Below are positions 51,573-60,104 of a stretch of DNA of 64,000 nt, piece after piece. The DNA lies in the NCBI GenBank assembly GCA_964444795.1, contig CAYUIQ010000002.1, forward strand, positions 49,581 to 113,580, given 5' to 3'. Under the pieces are notes generated by a model. That model made no database searches. It had not been told where the DNA came from and worked only from the letters and a program-made list of their open reading frames with translations. This stretch comes from JABMRP01 sp964444795. Its GTDB lineage: Bacteria; Planctomycetota; Planctomycetia; Pirellulales; Thermoguttaceae. The position numbers and the translations under genes were made by a program. How positions within the stretch are numbered: the first letter of the stretch is position 1; each line of letters opens with the position of its first letter.

Positions 51573-54500
51573 ATGTGCGCCATACTACCCAACATGGACA
51601 TCGCCGAAATTCGCGACTATCTGGACGACTACGAGGCGGCGGAACCTTGGCTGCGCGGCTTGAGGTTGATCGATGCGCGCCGGGCTCACGCCGATCTGCT
51701 GCGTCTGGCCCGCGCCGGGGTGACGCTTGATTTGCTGGCGGTCATCTGCGACCAACTTGTCGAGCACCTGCCCGCCTGCGCCGATCCGGACATGGCGCTG
51801 TCGAACCTCGAACGGTTCGTCGTTTCCACGCGCAGTCCCCTGGCCACGGGAGCCCTGTTTCAGCGCGATCCCGACGCTTTGGCCACGCTGCTGCCCATTT
51901 TCTCGACCAGCCAATACCTCAGCGAGTTGCTGACCACCGATCCGGAAGCCTTCGATCTGCTGCGGCTGACCGAAGGGGGACCCGTTTCGCGACAAGCGCT
52001 GGCCGAAGACCTGATCGCGGAAGTCGAGGCCCTGGAGCACGACACGGCCATCCTCGGCGCGTTGCGGCGTTTCAAACATCGCGAGACCTTGCGAATTGCC
52101 TACGGCGACATTATTCGCCGGCAGAGCCTGCAAACGGTCACCGAGCAGATCTCCTATCTGGCCGATGCCGTGATCGACGCCGCCACCTGGGCCGCGTGGC
52201 GCAAGCTGCGGCAAGACCGGGGTACACCAAAGCGGGCCGACGGCCAAACTGCCCGATTCGTCGTCTTGGGTATGGGAAAACTGGGCGGGTTGGAACTGAA
52301 CTACTCCAGCGACGTCGATCTGGTCTACCTCCACGATGGCCAGGGCCAGACCGATGCTCGTCGGCCGATCGCCAACGAAGAGTTCTTCAACCGGCTGGGA
52401 CGAGAGATCGTCCGGCTGTTGTCCGAGGCGACCGGCGGCGGGCAGGCCTATCGGGTCGATCTGCGTCTGCGGCCCGACGGGGCGCGGGGTCCGATGGTTC
52501 CCAGCGTGCAGAGCGCCCAGGATTATTACGAAAACCGCGGCCGCACCTGGGAGCGCCAGGCGTACATCAAGGCCCGGCCGGTCGCCGGCGACCAGGAGTT
52601 GGGCGTCGAATTCCTCGAACGTCTGCGCCCGTGGATCTACCGCCGCTATCTCAATCGGGCCGACATCACCGGAATCCGGGCGTTGAAACGTCGCATCGAG
52701 CGGCGAACCCGCCGAGCGGGCGCCGACCAGCGGGAAGTGAAGACCGGGCACGGCGGGATTCGCGACGTCGAATTCGTCATCCAGTTTCTCCAATTACTCA
52801 ACGGCGGTGATCTGCCCCAGTTGCAGACCGGCAACACCATGGAGGCGATCGTCCGGCTGGAGGAGGTCGGCTGTCTGAGCCACTCGGAACGGACGATCCT
52901 GGCCAAGAACTACACGTTTCTCCGCAAGATCGAGCACCGCTTGCAGATCATGTTCGACCTGCAAACGCACCTGATGCCCCATCGCGGGGACGAGCTGCGC
53001 AAGCTGGCCCTGAGGATGGGCTACTCCGACACGGCGGAAGAGACGGCCCTGGAAGCGTTTCAGGCCGATTACCAGGGCAATACGATGCTCAACCGGCGAA
53101 TCCTCGACCACCTGCTGCACGATGCCTTCGGCGACGACGAAGAGACCGAAGCCGAGGTCGACCTGATCCTCGACCCCGACCCGCCCGATGAACGCGTTGC
53201 CGCCGTGCTGGGCAAGTACTCCTTTGCCAATCCGATGCTGGCCTATCGAAACCTGATGGCCCTGGCGGAGGAGAAGATCCGCTTTCTATCGACGCGGCGC
53301 TGCCGGCATTTTCTGGCCTCGATTGCCCCGACCCTGTTGCGGGCGATCGCCGAGACCCCCGACCCCGACTCGACGCTGGTCAACCTCGACAAGGTGAGCA
53401 ACTCGCTGGGCGGAAAGGGCGTGCTCTGGGAACTGTTCAGTTTCAACCCGCCTTCGCTGGGATTGTACGTTCGGCTATGCGCCTACAGTCCGCACCTCTG
53501 CGGCATTCTGACCAGCAACCCGGGCATGATCGACGGGTTGATGGACGGGTTGGTGCTCGACAAGTTGCCCAGCCGGGAGTATCTACTGGCCGCGGCGGCC
53601 GAATTGTGCCGGGGGGCCGAGGACCTCGATCCCATCCTGCACAGTTTTAAAAACGACCACGAGTTGCGCGTCGGCGTGCGCGATGTTCTGGGCAAGGAAA
53701 ACATCCTGGCCACCACCCGAACGCTTTCCGACGTGGCCCAAGCCTGTCTGACCGAGGCGGCCGGCGACCACTACCGCAAACTGGTCGAGAAGCTGGGACA
53801 GCCCCGCATCGATTCCGGACCCCGAAAGGGCAAGCCCTGCGAGATGGTCATCCTGGCCATGGGAAAATTCGGCGGTCGCGAGATGAGCTATCGTAGCGAT
53901 CTCGATATCATCTTCCTTTACGAAGCGGAAGGCAGCACGGTCCACGTATCGCGATCGGGCCGCGGACAGACGACCACCAACCAGCACTTCTTCGGCGAAT
54001 TGGGGCAACGGATCATCAAATCGATGAGCCGGCTGACCGATCACGGCCGTTTGTACGAAATCGATGCCCGGCTGCGTCCGACCGGCCGAAGCGGTGCGCT
54101 GGCCGTTTCGCTGAAAAGTCTGACCCGGTACTTCGCCGAGGGGAAAGCCCAACTCTGGGAACGGCAGGCGATGTGCAAGGCGCGGGTCGTTTACGGTTCG
54201 CCACGGGCCACCAAAGCGGTAGGACGTGTCGTTTCCGTCGCCGCGTTCGGCCAGCCGTGGCAAGCCGAACACGCCGGCGAGATTCGCCAGATGCGGTTGC
54301 GACTAGAGGAAGGAACGTCCCCTGGCGATTTCAAACGGGGAGCCGGGGGGATCGTCGACATCGAGTTCCTGACCCAAATGCTGCAACTCAAACATGGCCC
54401 CGCCGACCCCAGGCTCCGCAAGCCCAACACGGCCGAAGCGATGGCCGCCCTGCACAAGGCCGGCTGCATGGAAGCCGAGGATCAACAGTTCTTCACCGAA

Positions 54501-54713
54501 GCGTACGTGTTTCTGCGTACGATCGAGGGACGTTCGCGCCTGCTCGGCGGCACGGCCAGCAAGAAGCTACCGGATGATCCCGTCGAACTGGCCAAGCTGG
54601 AAGATCTAGTCGGGGCCGTAAGTCCGCAGGATCTGCTGACGGACTACCGGGAGTATACCCAGCGCGTCCGCCGCCGGTTTGATGAGATCTTTAATGCGGA
54701 AGCCGGACGGTAG
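51573..54713 (+). CDS. glnE: Glutamine synthetase adenylyltransferase/deadenylase
   Basis: Bifunctional enzyme that adenylylates and deadenylylates glutamine synthetase in response to PII and glutamine. The 1046-residue protein has two nucleotidyltransferase domains: GMGKLGGLELNYSSDVDLVY near 231 (deadenylase half) and AMGKFGGREMSYRSDLDII near 762 (adenylylase half), each followed by a PII-uridylyl-transferase-like helical region. Both have the S-D-x-D metal motif. Start is uncertain between ATG 51573 and 51594; neither has a strong ribosome site. It converges on a PII gene, which fits its regulation. Confidence 0.95.
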   Translation: MCAILPNMDIAEIRDYLDDYEAAEPWLRGLRLIDARRAHADLLRLARAGVTLDLLAVICDQLVEHLPACADPDMALSNLERFVVSTRSPLATGALFQRDPDALATLLPIFSTSQYLSELLTTDPEAFDLLRLTEGGPVSRQALAEDLIAEVEALEHDTAILGALRRFKHRETLRIAYGDIIRRQSLQTVTEQISYLADAVIDAATWAAWRKLRQDRGTPKRADGQTARFVVLGMGKLGGLELNYSSDVDLVYLHDGQGQTDARRPIANEEFFNRLGREIVRLLSEATGGGQAYRVDLRLRPDGARGPMVPSVQSAQDYYENRGRTWERQAYIKARPVAGDQELGVEFLERLRPWIYRRYLNRADITGIRALKRRIERRTRRAGADQREVKTGHGGIRDVEFVIQFLQLLNGGDLPQLQTGNTMEAIVRLEEVGCLSHSERTILAKNYTFLRKIEHRLQIMFDLQTHLMPHRGDELRKLALRMGYSDTAEETALEAFQADYQGNTMLNRRILDHLLHDAFGDDEETEAEVDLILDPDPPDERVAAVLGKYSFANPMLAYRNLMALAEEKIRFLSTRRCRHFLASIAPTLLRAIAETPDPDSTLVNLDKVSNSLGGKGVLWELFSFNPPSLGLYVRLCAYSPHLCGILTSNPGMIDGLMDGLVLDKLPSREYLLAAAAELCRGAEDLDPILHSFKNDHELRVGVRDVLGKENILATTRTLSDVAQACLTEAAGDHYRKLVEKLGQPRIDSGPRKGKPCEMVILAMGKFGGREMSYRSDLDIIFLYEAEGSTVHVSRSGRGQTTTNQHFFGELGQRIIKSMSRLTDHGRLYEIDARLRPTGRSGALAVSLKSLTRYFAEGKAQLWERQAMCKARVVYGSPRATKAVGRVVSVAAFGQPWQAEHAGEIRQMRLRLEEGTSPGDFKRGAGGIVDIEFLTQMLQLKHGPADPRLRKPNTAEAMAALHKAGCMEAEDQQFFTEAYVFLRTIEGRSRLLGGTASKKLPDDPVELAKLEDLVGAVSPQDLLTDYREYTQRVRRRFDEIFNAEAGR

Positions 54714-54728
54714 TCGGCATGTCCCATC

Positions 54729-55055
54729 CTACGAGGCAGGTTCGCTGATCGCCGTCGGCAGGACGAAGATCTTTCCGTCGCCGATGCGTCCGGTTCGCGC
54801 CACGCCGACGATCGTGCGTAGAATCTCTTCGCTTCGCGCGTCGTCGACCCAGAGGGTGATTTCCACCTTGGGGATGAAGGCCAGCGCGTACTCGCTTCCG
54901 TGATACTCGTCGAGATAGCTTTTCTGCCGCCCGTAACCTTTCACCTCGCGCACCTCGCACGCCTCCAACGGCGCATGGGCCAGTGCATCGAGCACTTCTT
55001 CCGCCAGATGCGGCTTGACGACGGCAACGATTTGTTTCACGAATTGGGCCCACAT
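54729..55055 (-). CDS. glnB: Nitrogen regulatory protein P-II
   Basis: Small trimeric signal protein binding ATP/ADP and 2-oxoglutarate and controlling GlnE among others. The 108-residue protein has the core motifs VKGYGRQKSYLDEYHGSEY (T-loop with the Tyr corresponding to the uridylylation site in EYHGSEY) and ARTGRIGDGKIFVLP near the end. Some positions differ from the GlnB consensus (YL in place of GH), so the T-loop is atypical. The start at 55055 has no strong ribosome site. It ends 15 bases before glnE's end, tail to tail. Confidence 0.93.
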   Translation of the reverse strand: MWAQFVKQIVAVVKPHLAEEVLDALAHAPLEACEVREVKGYGRQKSYLDEYHGSEYALAFIPKVEITLWVDDARSEEILRTIVGVARTGRIGDGKIFVLPTAISEPAS

Positions 55056-55099
55056 TTCGAGGGAAGGTCTTGCCCCACCGGCCTTGCGGCTTGTCCGTT

Positions 55100-55158
55100 A
55101 GTAACCCGACGCGTCAGCGAGGAGCGAAGAGACGGCCTCGCTGACGCTTCGGGTTACT
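55100..55158. repeat. Palindromic repeat, AGTAACCCGA family
   Basis: Arms 55100-55122 and 55136-55158 pair at about 21 of 23 positions (AGTAACCCGACGCGTCAGCG outward), with the loop AGCGAAGAGACGG. A partial copy of the same family lies at the right edge of the window (from 63984). Confidence 0.8.
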
Positions 55159-55276
55159 ATTGGCGCCACAATCCTGCGTGAATCTGATGATTACCACTCT
55201 ACCGCAAAACCAACGCCGTGGAAAGATTGCAGAGATTGGATTCGCCGCCCCCCGGCAGAGCCGGGGGTTGAGGGTT

Positions 55277-56521
55277 TCACGCGACCGGTTCGGCGCCCTG
55301 GAGAATCTCGCTCGGATCGACGATCCCGACGCCCGGGCCGGTGGGCACCGTCAATGCGCCGTCGCGGACGGACAGCGGCGGATCGAACCATTGGCCGTAG
55401 CGCTCGATGCCCGCCTTGTACTCCTGGAATTGGCCAACGTCGGGCGTGCAGGAGGCGAAGTGGAGCATGTAGACGAACCCGAACCCGCCCGAGATGTGGA
55501 CCGTGGTGGGCATCTTGGCAACCGCCGCCATCCGCGCGACACGCCGGGAGCGGATCATACCGCCGTAGTAGTGCAGGTCGGGCTGCACGATATCGACGCC
55601 CCGATTGTGGATCATCCAGCGGAACCGTCGCTGGCTGAACTCCTGCTCGCCGCCGGCTACCGGGATCTCCAGCGTGTCGGCCACTCGCTTGGTGTCTTCC
55701 AGATGATCGAAGGGGCACGGTTCCTCGAAGCAGACCGCGCCGATGTCCTGGAGCATCTTGCCCACTTCGATCGCCTTGGGCGGGTCGTACGAACTGTTGG
55801 AATCGGCGTGGATGGCGATCTTCTCGCCCAGCACTTTTCGGGAAAGGGGGATCAGCTTTTCAGTACGGCCGGGCAGCGAGTCGGCGTTGCGGCTCATCCG
55901 CCCGCCGACACGAAACTTCACCGCTCGGGCGCCGGTCTGCTGGATCAGGCGAGCCAGATAGTCGACTTCCTGCTCGGGGGTCGTACCGCGTTGCCCGCTG
56001 GCGATGTAGAAGGGCACCTCGCGCCGCACCACGCCGCCGAGCAGCTCCCCCAGCGACTTACCGGCGATTCGCCCCAGCATGTCCAACAGGGCCATCTCGA
56101 CCCAGGCCACCGGACACCACAGGGCCAACCCTTGCAGCTTGTAGTTGCTGCGATAGCGATAGACCTCGAATAGATGCCGATCGAGATCGCGAGCGTCCTT
56201 GCCGATGAAGTAGGGCACGACCAGTTGACGCAAGATGGGCTGTAAGTAGGCCGCCCGGGAATTCGTCAGCGAGATACCTTCCGCCCCGTCTTTCGATCGG
56301 ACGCGGATGAAATACTCGCGGCCTTTGCGGAGCAGTTCGATCGACTCGATGACGATCGGCTCGGGGAGGACATCGGGTTTGAGGACCGGTTCGGCGGCCG
56401 CTTGATTCAGCGCGTTGAGCATCTCCGCCGACCGCTCTTGCGAAGATGCCGAGCCGGGCAGCAAGCAAAGTGCCCCCGCACCGGCCGTTAGTTGGAGAAA
56501 GCGACGGCGATTGGTGAGCAT
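55277..56521 (-). CDS. Exported enolase-superfamily (mandelate racemase/muconate lactonising-like) protein
   Basis: A 414-residue enzyme of the enolase superfamily with a Tat-type signal (NRRRFLQLTAGAGALCLLPG). The C-terminal barrel shows metal ligands in IAIHADSNSSYD (Asp), CFEEPCPF (Glu) and AGGEQEFS (Glu), a basic residue in AVKFRVGG on the second strand and SGGFGFVYMLHF near the end. The family abstracts a proton alpha to a carboxylate; substrate (acid sugar or dipeptide) is undetermined. GGGAGGT precedes the start. Export of such enzymes is common in planctomycetes and supports sugar-acid use outside the cytoplasm. It lies about 90 bases downstream of argS. Confidence 0.85.
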   Translation of the reverse strand: MLTNRRRFLQLTAGAGALCLLPGSASSQERSAEMLNALNQAAAEPVLKPDVLPEPIVIESIELLRKGREYFIRVRSKDGAEGISLTNSRAAYLQPILRQLVVPYFIGKDARDLDRHLFEVYRYRSNYKLQGLALWCPVAWVEMALLDMLGRIAGKSLGELLGGVVRREVPFYIASGQRGTTPEQEVDYLARLIQQTGARAVKFRVGGRMSRNADSLPGRTEKLIPLSRKVLGEKIAIHADSNSSYDPPKAIEVGKMLQDIGAVCFEEPCPFDHLEDTKRVADTLEIPVAGGEQEFSQRRFRWMIHNRGVDIVQPDLHYYGGMIRSRRVARMAAVAKMPTTVHISGGFGFVYMLHFASCTPDVGQFQEYKAGIERYGQWFDPPLSVRDGALTVPTGPGVGIVDPSEILQGAEPVA

Positions 56522-56609
56522 CGGCGACCTCCCTTTGGAATCATGCCGGAATTGCCTCGACCGCCAGGCACCCGCTGATTTCATGCGACACTTATTCCTT
56601 ACACGATCT

Positions 56610-58577
56610 TCACATCTTCTCCACGACCTGGATCCCCAGCAGTTCGAGCCCCTTGCGAATCGTGCGTGCGGTCAGGTCGCAGAGCAGCAGGCGGCTCTGG
56701 CGAAGCTCCTCGGTTTCGGCTTTCAGTACGTGGCATTGCTCGAAAAACGTCGAGTAGCAATTGGCCAGATCGAACAGGTACGCGGTCAACTGGTTGGGCC
56801 GGTAGTCGGCAACGGTCAGTTCCAGAGCCTCGGCAAAACGCAGCAGTTCCATCGCCAAAGCCCGTTCGGCCGGCGCGCCGAGCGAGATGGTCGCCCCCGA
56901 CTCGCGGAGCTGCTCGACGTCGACGTCGCCCCGGGCGAAGATGCCGTTGACCCGGGCGTAGGCGTATTGCATGTAAGTGGCCGTGTTCCCCTTGGTGGCC
57001 ACCATCTTGTCGTAACTGAAGACGTAATCGCTTTCCCGGTTCTGCGAGAGATCGGCGTACTTCACCGCCGCGATGCCAACGACCTTCGCCACGTGTTCCC
57101 GCTCTTGCTCGGAAAGCTTCGTCTCCTGAAGCTTCTTCTTCTCCTCGTTCTCCGCCACGATTTCGGCGACGCGACGCTCGGCTTCGTCGAGCAGACCCTC
57201 AAGTCCGACCGTATCGCCGGCGCGGGTTTTGAACGGCCGCCCGTCCTGGCCCAACACGGTGCCGAAACGGACGTGTACCATTTCCACATCCTCCAATCCC
57301 ATCAGCCCCGCGGTGGCGAAGAGATGCTCGAAGTGCAGCCCTTGACGAAAGTCGACCACGTAGAGAATCGCGTCGGGCTTCCACGCCTTCATGCGGTAGC
57401 GGATCGTGGCCAAGTCGGTCGTGGCGTAGAGAAACGCACCGTCCTGCTTGCGCACCAACATCGGCACGTCCTGGCCGTCGAAGAAGACACAGATCGCCCC
57501 ATCGCTTTCCCCGGCGATTCCCTGGTCGACCAGTTCGTCGACCACGGCGCCCAGTTGGTCCTGATAAAAACTCTCGCCGAGCGTGTGGTCGAAGCTTACG
57601 CCGAGCCGCTTGTAGACCTGCTCGATTTCCTTCTCGCAAAACGGCAAAAACTCCTTCCACAGCCGCAGATTTTCTTCATCGCCGGCGTGCAACTTGGCCG
57701 TCTCGGCCAAAACGGCCCGACCGATCTCAGTGTGTTCGGCGGCCAACTCGGCCAGCGTCGGGCTCTCGTCGACAGTGGCCAGCTTCTGCTCCAGCTCGGC
57801 CAGTTTCTCGCGGGTGTCCCCGAGATCCTTATCGAGTTTTCGGAGTGTCTTGCGGGTTTTCTTGTCGGGTTTCTCGCCCGCTTTGTCAGTCCGCTCCCGG
57901 AGCACGTCTTCCTGGGTTGCCACTTTCTCGCGGAGCCCGGGCAACGCGGCCTTGCCCTGGTGATAATCCACCAATTGACGCACGAGTCGATAAAGCCGGG
58001 CAAGCTCCTCGACCGGGTTATCCTTGTAAGCAGACTGGTCGGCGAAGTGGCGATAGCCGTAGATGATCATGCCGAACTGGGTGCCCCAGTCGCCGATGTG
58101 GTTGTCGCTGACGACGGTGTGACCGAGGAATCGCAACGTGCGGCAGAGGCTATCGCCGATCACCGTGGAGCGGATGTGGCCGACATGCATCGGCTTGGCC
58201 ACGTTGGGGGCCGAATAGTCGATCACGTAGGTTCGCGGTCGCGCGACCGTGGGCACACCCAGCCGCGGATCGTTCACCGCGGCGGTGATCCGCTCCACCA
58301 GCCAGTCGTCCTTGACCCGGACGTTGATAAACCCGGGCCCGGCTACCTCGGCCGGCTCGCAGAAGTCGTCCAGCGACACACGCTCGCTGATCTCGGTAGC
58401 GATTTCCCGCGGCGGGCGACGGAGCCGTTTGCCCAGGGGCATGGCGAAATTGGCCTGGTAGTCGCCGAATTTCGGATCGCCACTTTGGCGGATCAACTCC
58501 AGCAGTTCGTCCGGCTCGTCGACCAGCGGTGCGAGGGCTATGCGGAAACGGTGCTTCAACTCGGGCAGGATACTCAT
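56610..58577 (-). CDS. argS: Arginyl-tRNA synthetase
   Basis: Class I enzyme charging tRNA-Arg. The 655-residue protein has the N-terminal Arg-tRNA-synthetase domain, the HIGH-equivalent HVGH at 131-134 (KPMHVGHIRST), and the C-terminal DALR anticodon domain (TATYMQYAYARVNGIFAR). It is about 80 residues longer than usual because of a charged, coiled-coil insertion at about 198-275 (LRERTDKAGEKPDKKTRKTL, EKLAELEQKLATVDESP). The KMSKS region is replaced by FKTRAGDTVGLE as is normal for many ArgS. The start at 58577 is chosen by family alignment; the reading frame continues upstream through the palindromic repeat at 58641-58699. Confidence 0.95.
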   Translation of the reverse strand: MSILPELKHRFRIALAPLVDEPDELLELIRQSGDPKFGDYQANFAMPLGKRLRRPPREIATEISERVSLDDFCEPAEVAGPGFINVRVKDDWLVERITAAVNDPRLGVPTVARPRTYVIDYSAPNVAKPMHVGHIRSTVIGDSLCRTLRFLGHTVVSDNHIGDWGTQFGMIIYGYRHFADQSAYKDNPVEELARLYRLVRQLVDYHQGKAALPGLREKVATQEDVLRERTDKAGEKPDKKTRKTLRKLDKDLGDTREKLAELEQKLATVDESPTLAELAAEHTEIGRAVLAETAKLHAGDEENLRLWKEFLPFCEKEIEQVYKRLGVSFDHTLGESFYQDQLGAVVDELVDQGIAGESDGAICVFFDGQDVPMLVRKQDGAFLYATTDLATIRYRMKAWKPDAILYVVDFRQGLHFEHLFATAGLMGLEDVEMVHVRFGTVLGQDGRPFKTRAGDTVGLEGLLDEAERRVAEIVAENEEKKKLQETKLSEQEREHVAKVVGIAAVKYADLSQNRESDYVFSYDKMVATKGNTATYMQYAYARVNGIFARGDVDVEQLRESGATISLGAPAERALAMELLRFAEALELTVADYRPNQLTAYLFDLANCYSTFFEQCHVLKAETEELRQSRLLLCDLTARTIRKGLELLGIQVVEKM

Positions 58578-58640
58578 GGGCAGGACGGTGGCGTTTAGGG
58601 GGCTTTGGTTGCGACATCCGCGCACGGCGCGCGCATGTTT

Positions 58641-58699
58641 GTAGCATGGGCCCCCGGCCCGTGAGAGGCGGGGAACACGGGCCAAGGGGCCCATGCTAC
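58641..58699. repeat. Palindromic repeat, GTAGCATGGGCCCC family
   Basis: Arms 58641-58663 and 58676-58699 pair with one base bulged (GTAGCATGGGCCCC / GGGGCCCATGCTAC plus GGCCCGTG / CACGGGCC) around the loop AGAGGCGGGGAA. It lies between rsfS and argS. Confidence 0.8.
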
Positions 58700-58794
58700 T
58701 TTGGTTGCGGCCGTGGGCCGCACCGAAGCGGTACGAATTCCCGATCCAAGATACCCTCGGGAAGCGAACGGGCCAAGCCCCATGTCACGCAACC

Positions 58795-59259
58795 CTACCT
58801 GGGATGCGGCTCCGGCGCGTCCGATTCGGCATCCGGCGCCGCGCGCGACGGAAAGGGCACCGGTTTGGCCCGGTCCCAGAGCTGCTCCAGCGCGTAGTAG
58901 CGGCGGGTGTCGGGCTCGAAGAGATGGATGACCACGTCGCCGTAGTCGAGCACAATCCAGCGGCTTTCGCGGTAGCCCTCGATCCCCATCCGGTGATCGT
59001 TCATGTCGTCTTCCAGCGTGTGGTCGATCTCTTCGCTCATGGCATGCAACTGCCGCCGGCTGGTGCCGGTGGCCAGAACGAAGTAGTCGAAGATCGTGGT
59101 CATCTCGCGAACGTCGAGGATCACGATATCGCGGCCCCGGTTGTCTTCGGCCGTTTGAGCCGCGGCCACGGCCCGGCGGAGCGCCTTGTCGGCATTGCGG
59201 AGCGGCTGCTGGGAATTTTCGTCGACGGACTCCTGGCTGTGAACCGTGCTATCGCTCAC
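58795..59259 (-). CDS. rsfS: Ribosomal silencing factor RsfS
   Basis: Binds ribosomal protein L14 and blocks joining of the subunits during starvation. The 154-residue protein carries the RsfS core (GRDIVILDVREMTTIFDYFV, LATGTSRRQLHAMSEEID, GYRESRWIVLDYGDVVIHLF). The start is taken as GTG at 59259 because GGAGAGG lies 8 bases upstream; an ATG at 59295 would add 12 residues. The Pro/Ala-rich tail after about 135 is extra. It precedes argS on the same strand. Confidence 0.92.
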   Translation of the reverse strand: MSDSTVHSQESVDENSQQPLRNADKALRRAVAAAQTAEDNRGRDIVILDVREMTTIFDYFVLATGTSRRQLHAMSEEIDHTLEDDMNDHRMGIEGYRESRWIVLDYGDVVIHLFEPDTRRYYALEQLWDRAKPVPFPSRAAPDAESDAPEPHPR

Positions 59260-59434
59260 CAGTAAAACCTCTCCACCTGAACTGCGGGATGACAACTACG
59301 GTTCATTCTACATAGATTTCGCGAAAACGCGAAGGGGGTGTCGTGCCCCGACGACGCGGAGAACAAGACACGCCGATGAGCCCCCCGGTTCGGGTTGGTT
59401 TGCTACCGCCAATTCCCTCAAGTGGGGCCGGGCG

Positions 59435-59475
59435 TATAATTCTCTTGACAATCGACGATTCAAACCCCCCATAAT
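59435..59475 (+). promoter_or_regulatory. Promoter-like elements upstream of bcp
   Basis: A perfect TATAAT (59435-59440) and a perfect TTGACA (59445-59450) followed after 19 bases by CATAAT (59470-59475). Either could give a transcript within 60 bases of the start codon; the second has a long spacer. Confidence 0.4.
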
Positions 59476-59490
59476 ACTGGAGACCGCGAA

Positions 59491-59964
59491 ATGAGTGATT
59501 GGCTGGAAGTGGGCAAGAGGGCCCCGGCGTTTACCTTGACGGCCGACGACGGGTCGAAAGTGAGACTGACCGGCCTGAAGGGCCAGCCCGTGGTCCTCTA
59601 CTTTTATCCCCGCGACAACACGCCCGGCTGTACCCGCGAGGCCTGTGCGTTTCGCGATCGCAAGAAGGAACTGGCCAAGTTGGGCGTCGTCGTGCTGGGG
59701 GTGAGTACCGACACGCTGGAGAGCCACCAAAAGTTTCGCGACAAGTATTCGCTCAATTTCCCCCTGTTGGCCGACACGGATCACAAGGTGGCCGAGAAAT
59801 ACGGCGCCTGGCGCGAGAAGACCCGTTTCGGCAAGAAGTCGATGGGCATCCAGCGTTCGACGTTCCTGATCGACGCTGGAGGCGTGATTCGCAAGGTCTG
59901 GAAGAGCGTCAAGGTCGACGGCCACGATGAGAAGGTGCTGGCGGCGGTGGAGGGGTTGGAGTAG
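59491..59964 (+). CDS. bcp: Thioredoxin-dependent peroxiredoxin Bcp
   Basis: Reduces hydrogen and organic peroxides using thioredoxin. The 157-residue protein has the peroxidatic Cys in DNTPGCTREACAF (C47) and the resolving Cys five residues later (C52), the classical Bcp arrangement, with the conserved Arg in GIQRSTFLI. GGAG lies about 10 bases before the ATG. It is a single gene, divergent from rsfS and convergent with hppA. Confidence 0.96.
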   Translation: MSDWLEVGKRAPAFTLTADDGSKVRLTGLKGQPVVLYFYPRDNTPGCTREACAFRDRKKELAKLGVVVLGVSTDTLESHQKFRDKYSLNFPLLADTDHKVAEKYGAWREKTRFGKKSMGIQRSTFLIDAGGVIRKVWKSVKVDGHDEKVLAAVEGLE

Positions 59965-60040
59965 ATCGCCGCCACTGGAGAGCCAAGCCTGCGGCGGTTC
60001 TCTGAGCGGGAAGACCATCGTACATATCTCCCAATACGTT

Positions 60041-60076
60041 AAAACAAAAAAGCCCACGGGCGTCAACCCGTGGGCT
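60041..60076 (-). terminator. Intrinsic terminator of hppA
   Basis: Stem AGCCCACGGG (60076-60067 on the minus strand) pairs with 60060-60051, followed on the minus strand by a T-rich tract (60050-60041). It sits just after the hppA stop and may also slow bcp transcripts. Confidence 0.85.
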
Positions 60077-60104
60077 TGGTTGGTCTTTCCGGCGAAAGGA
60101 AATT

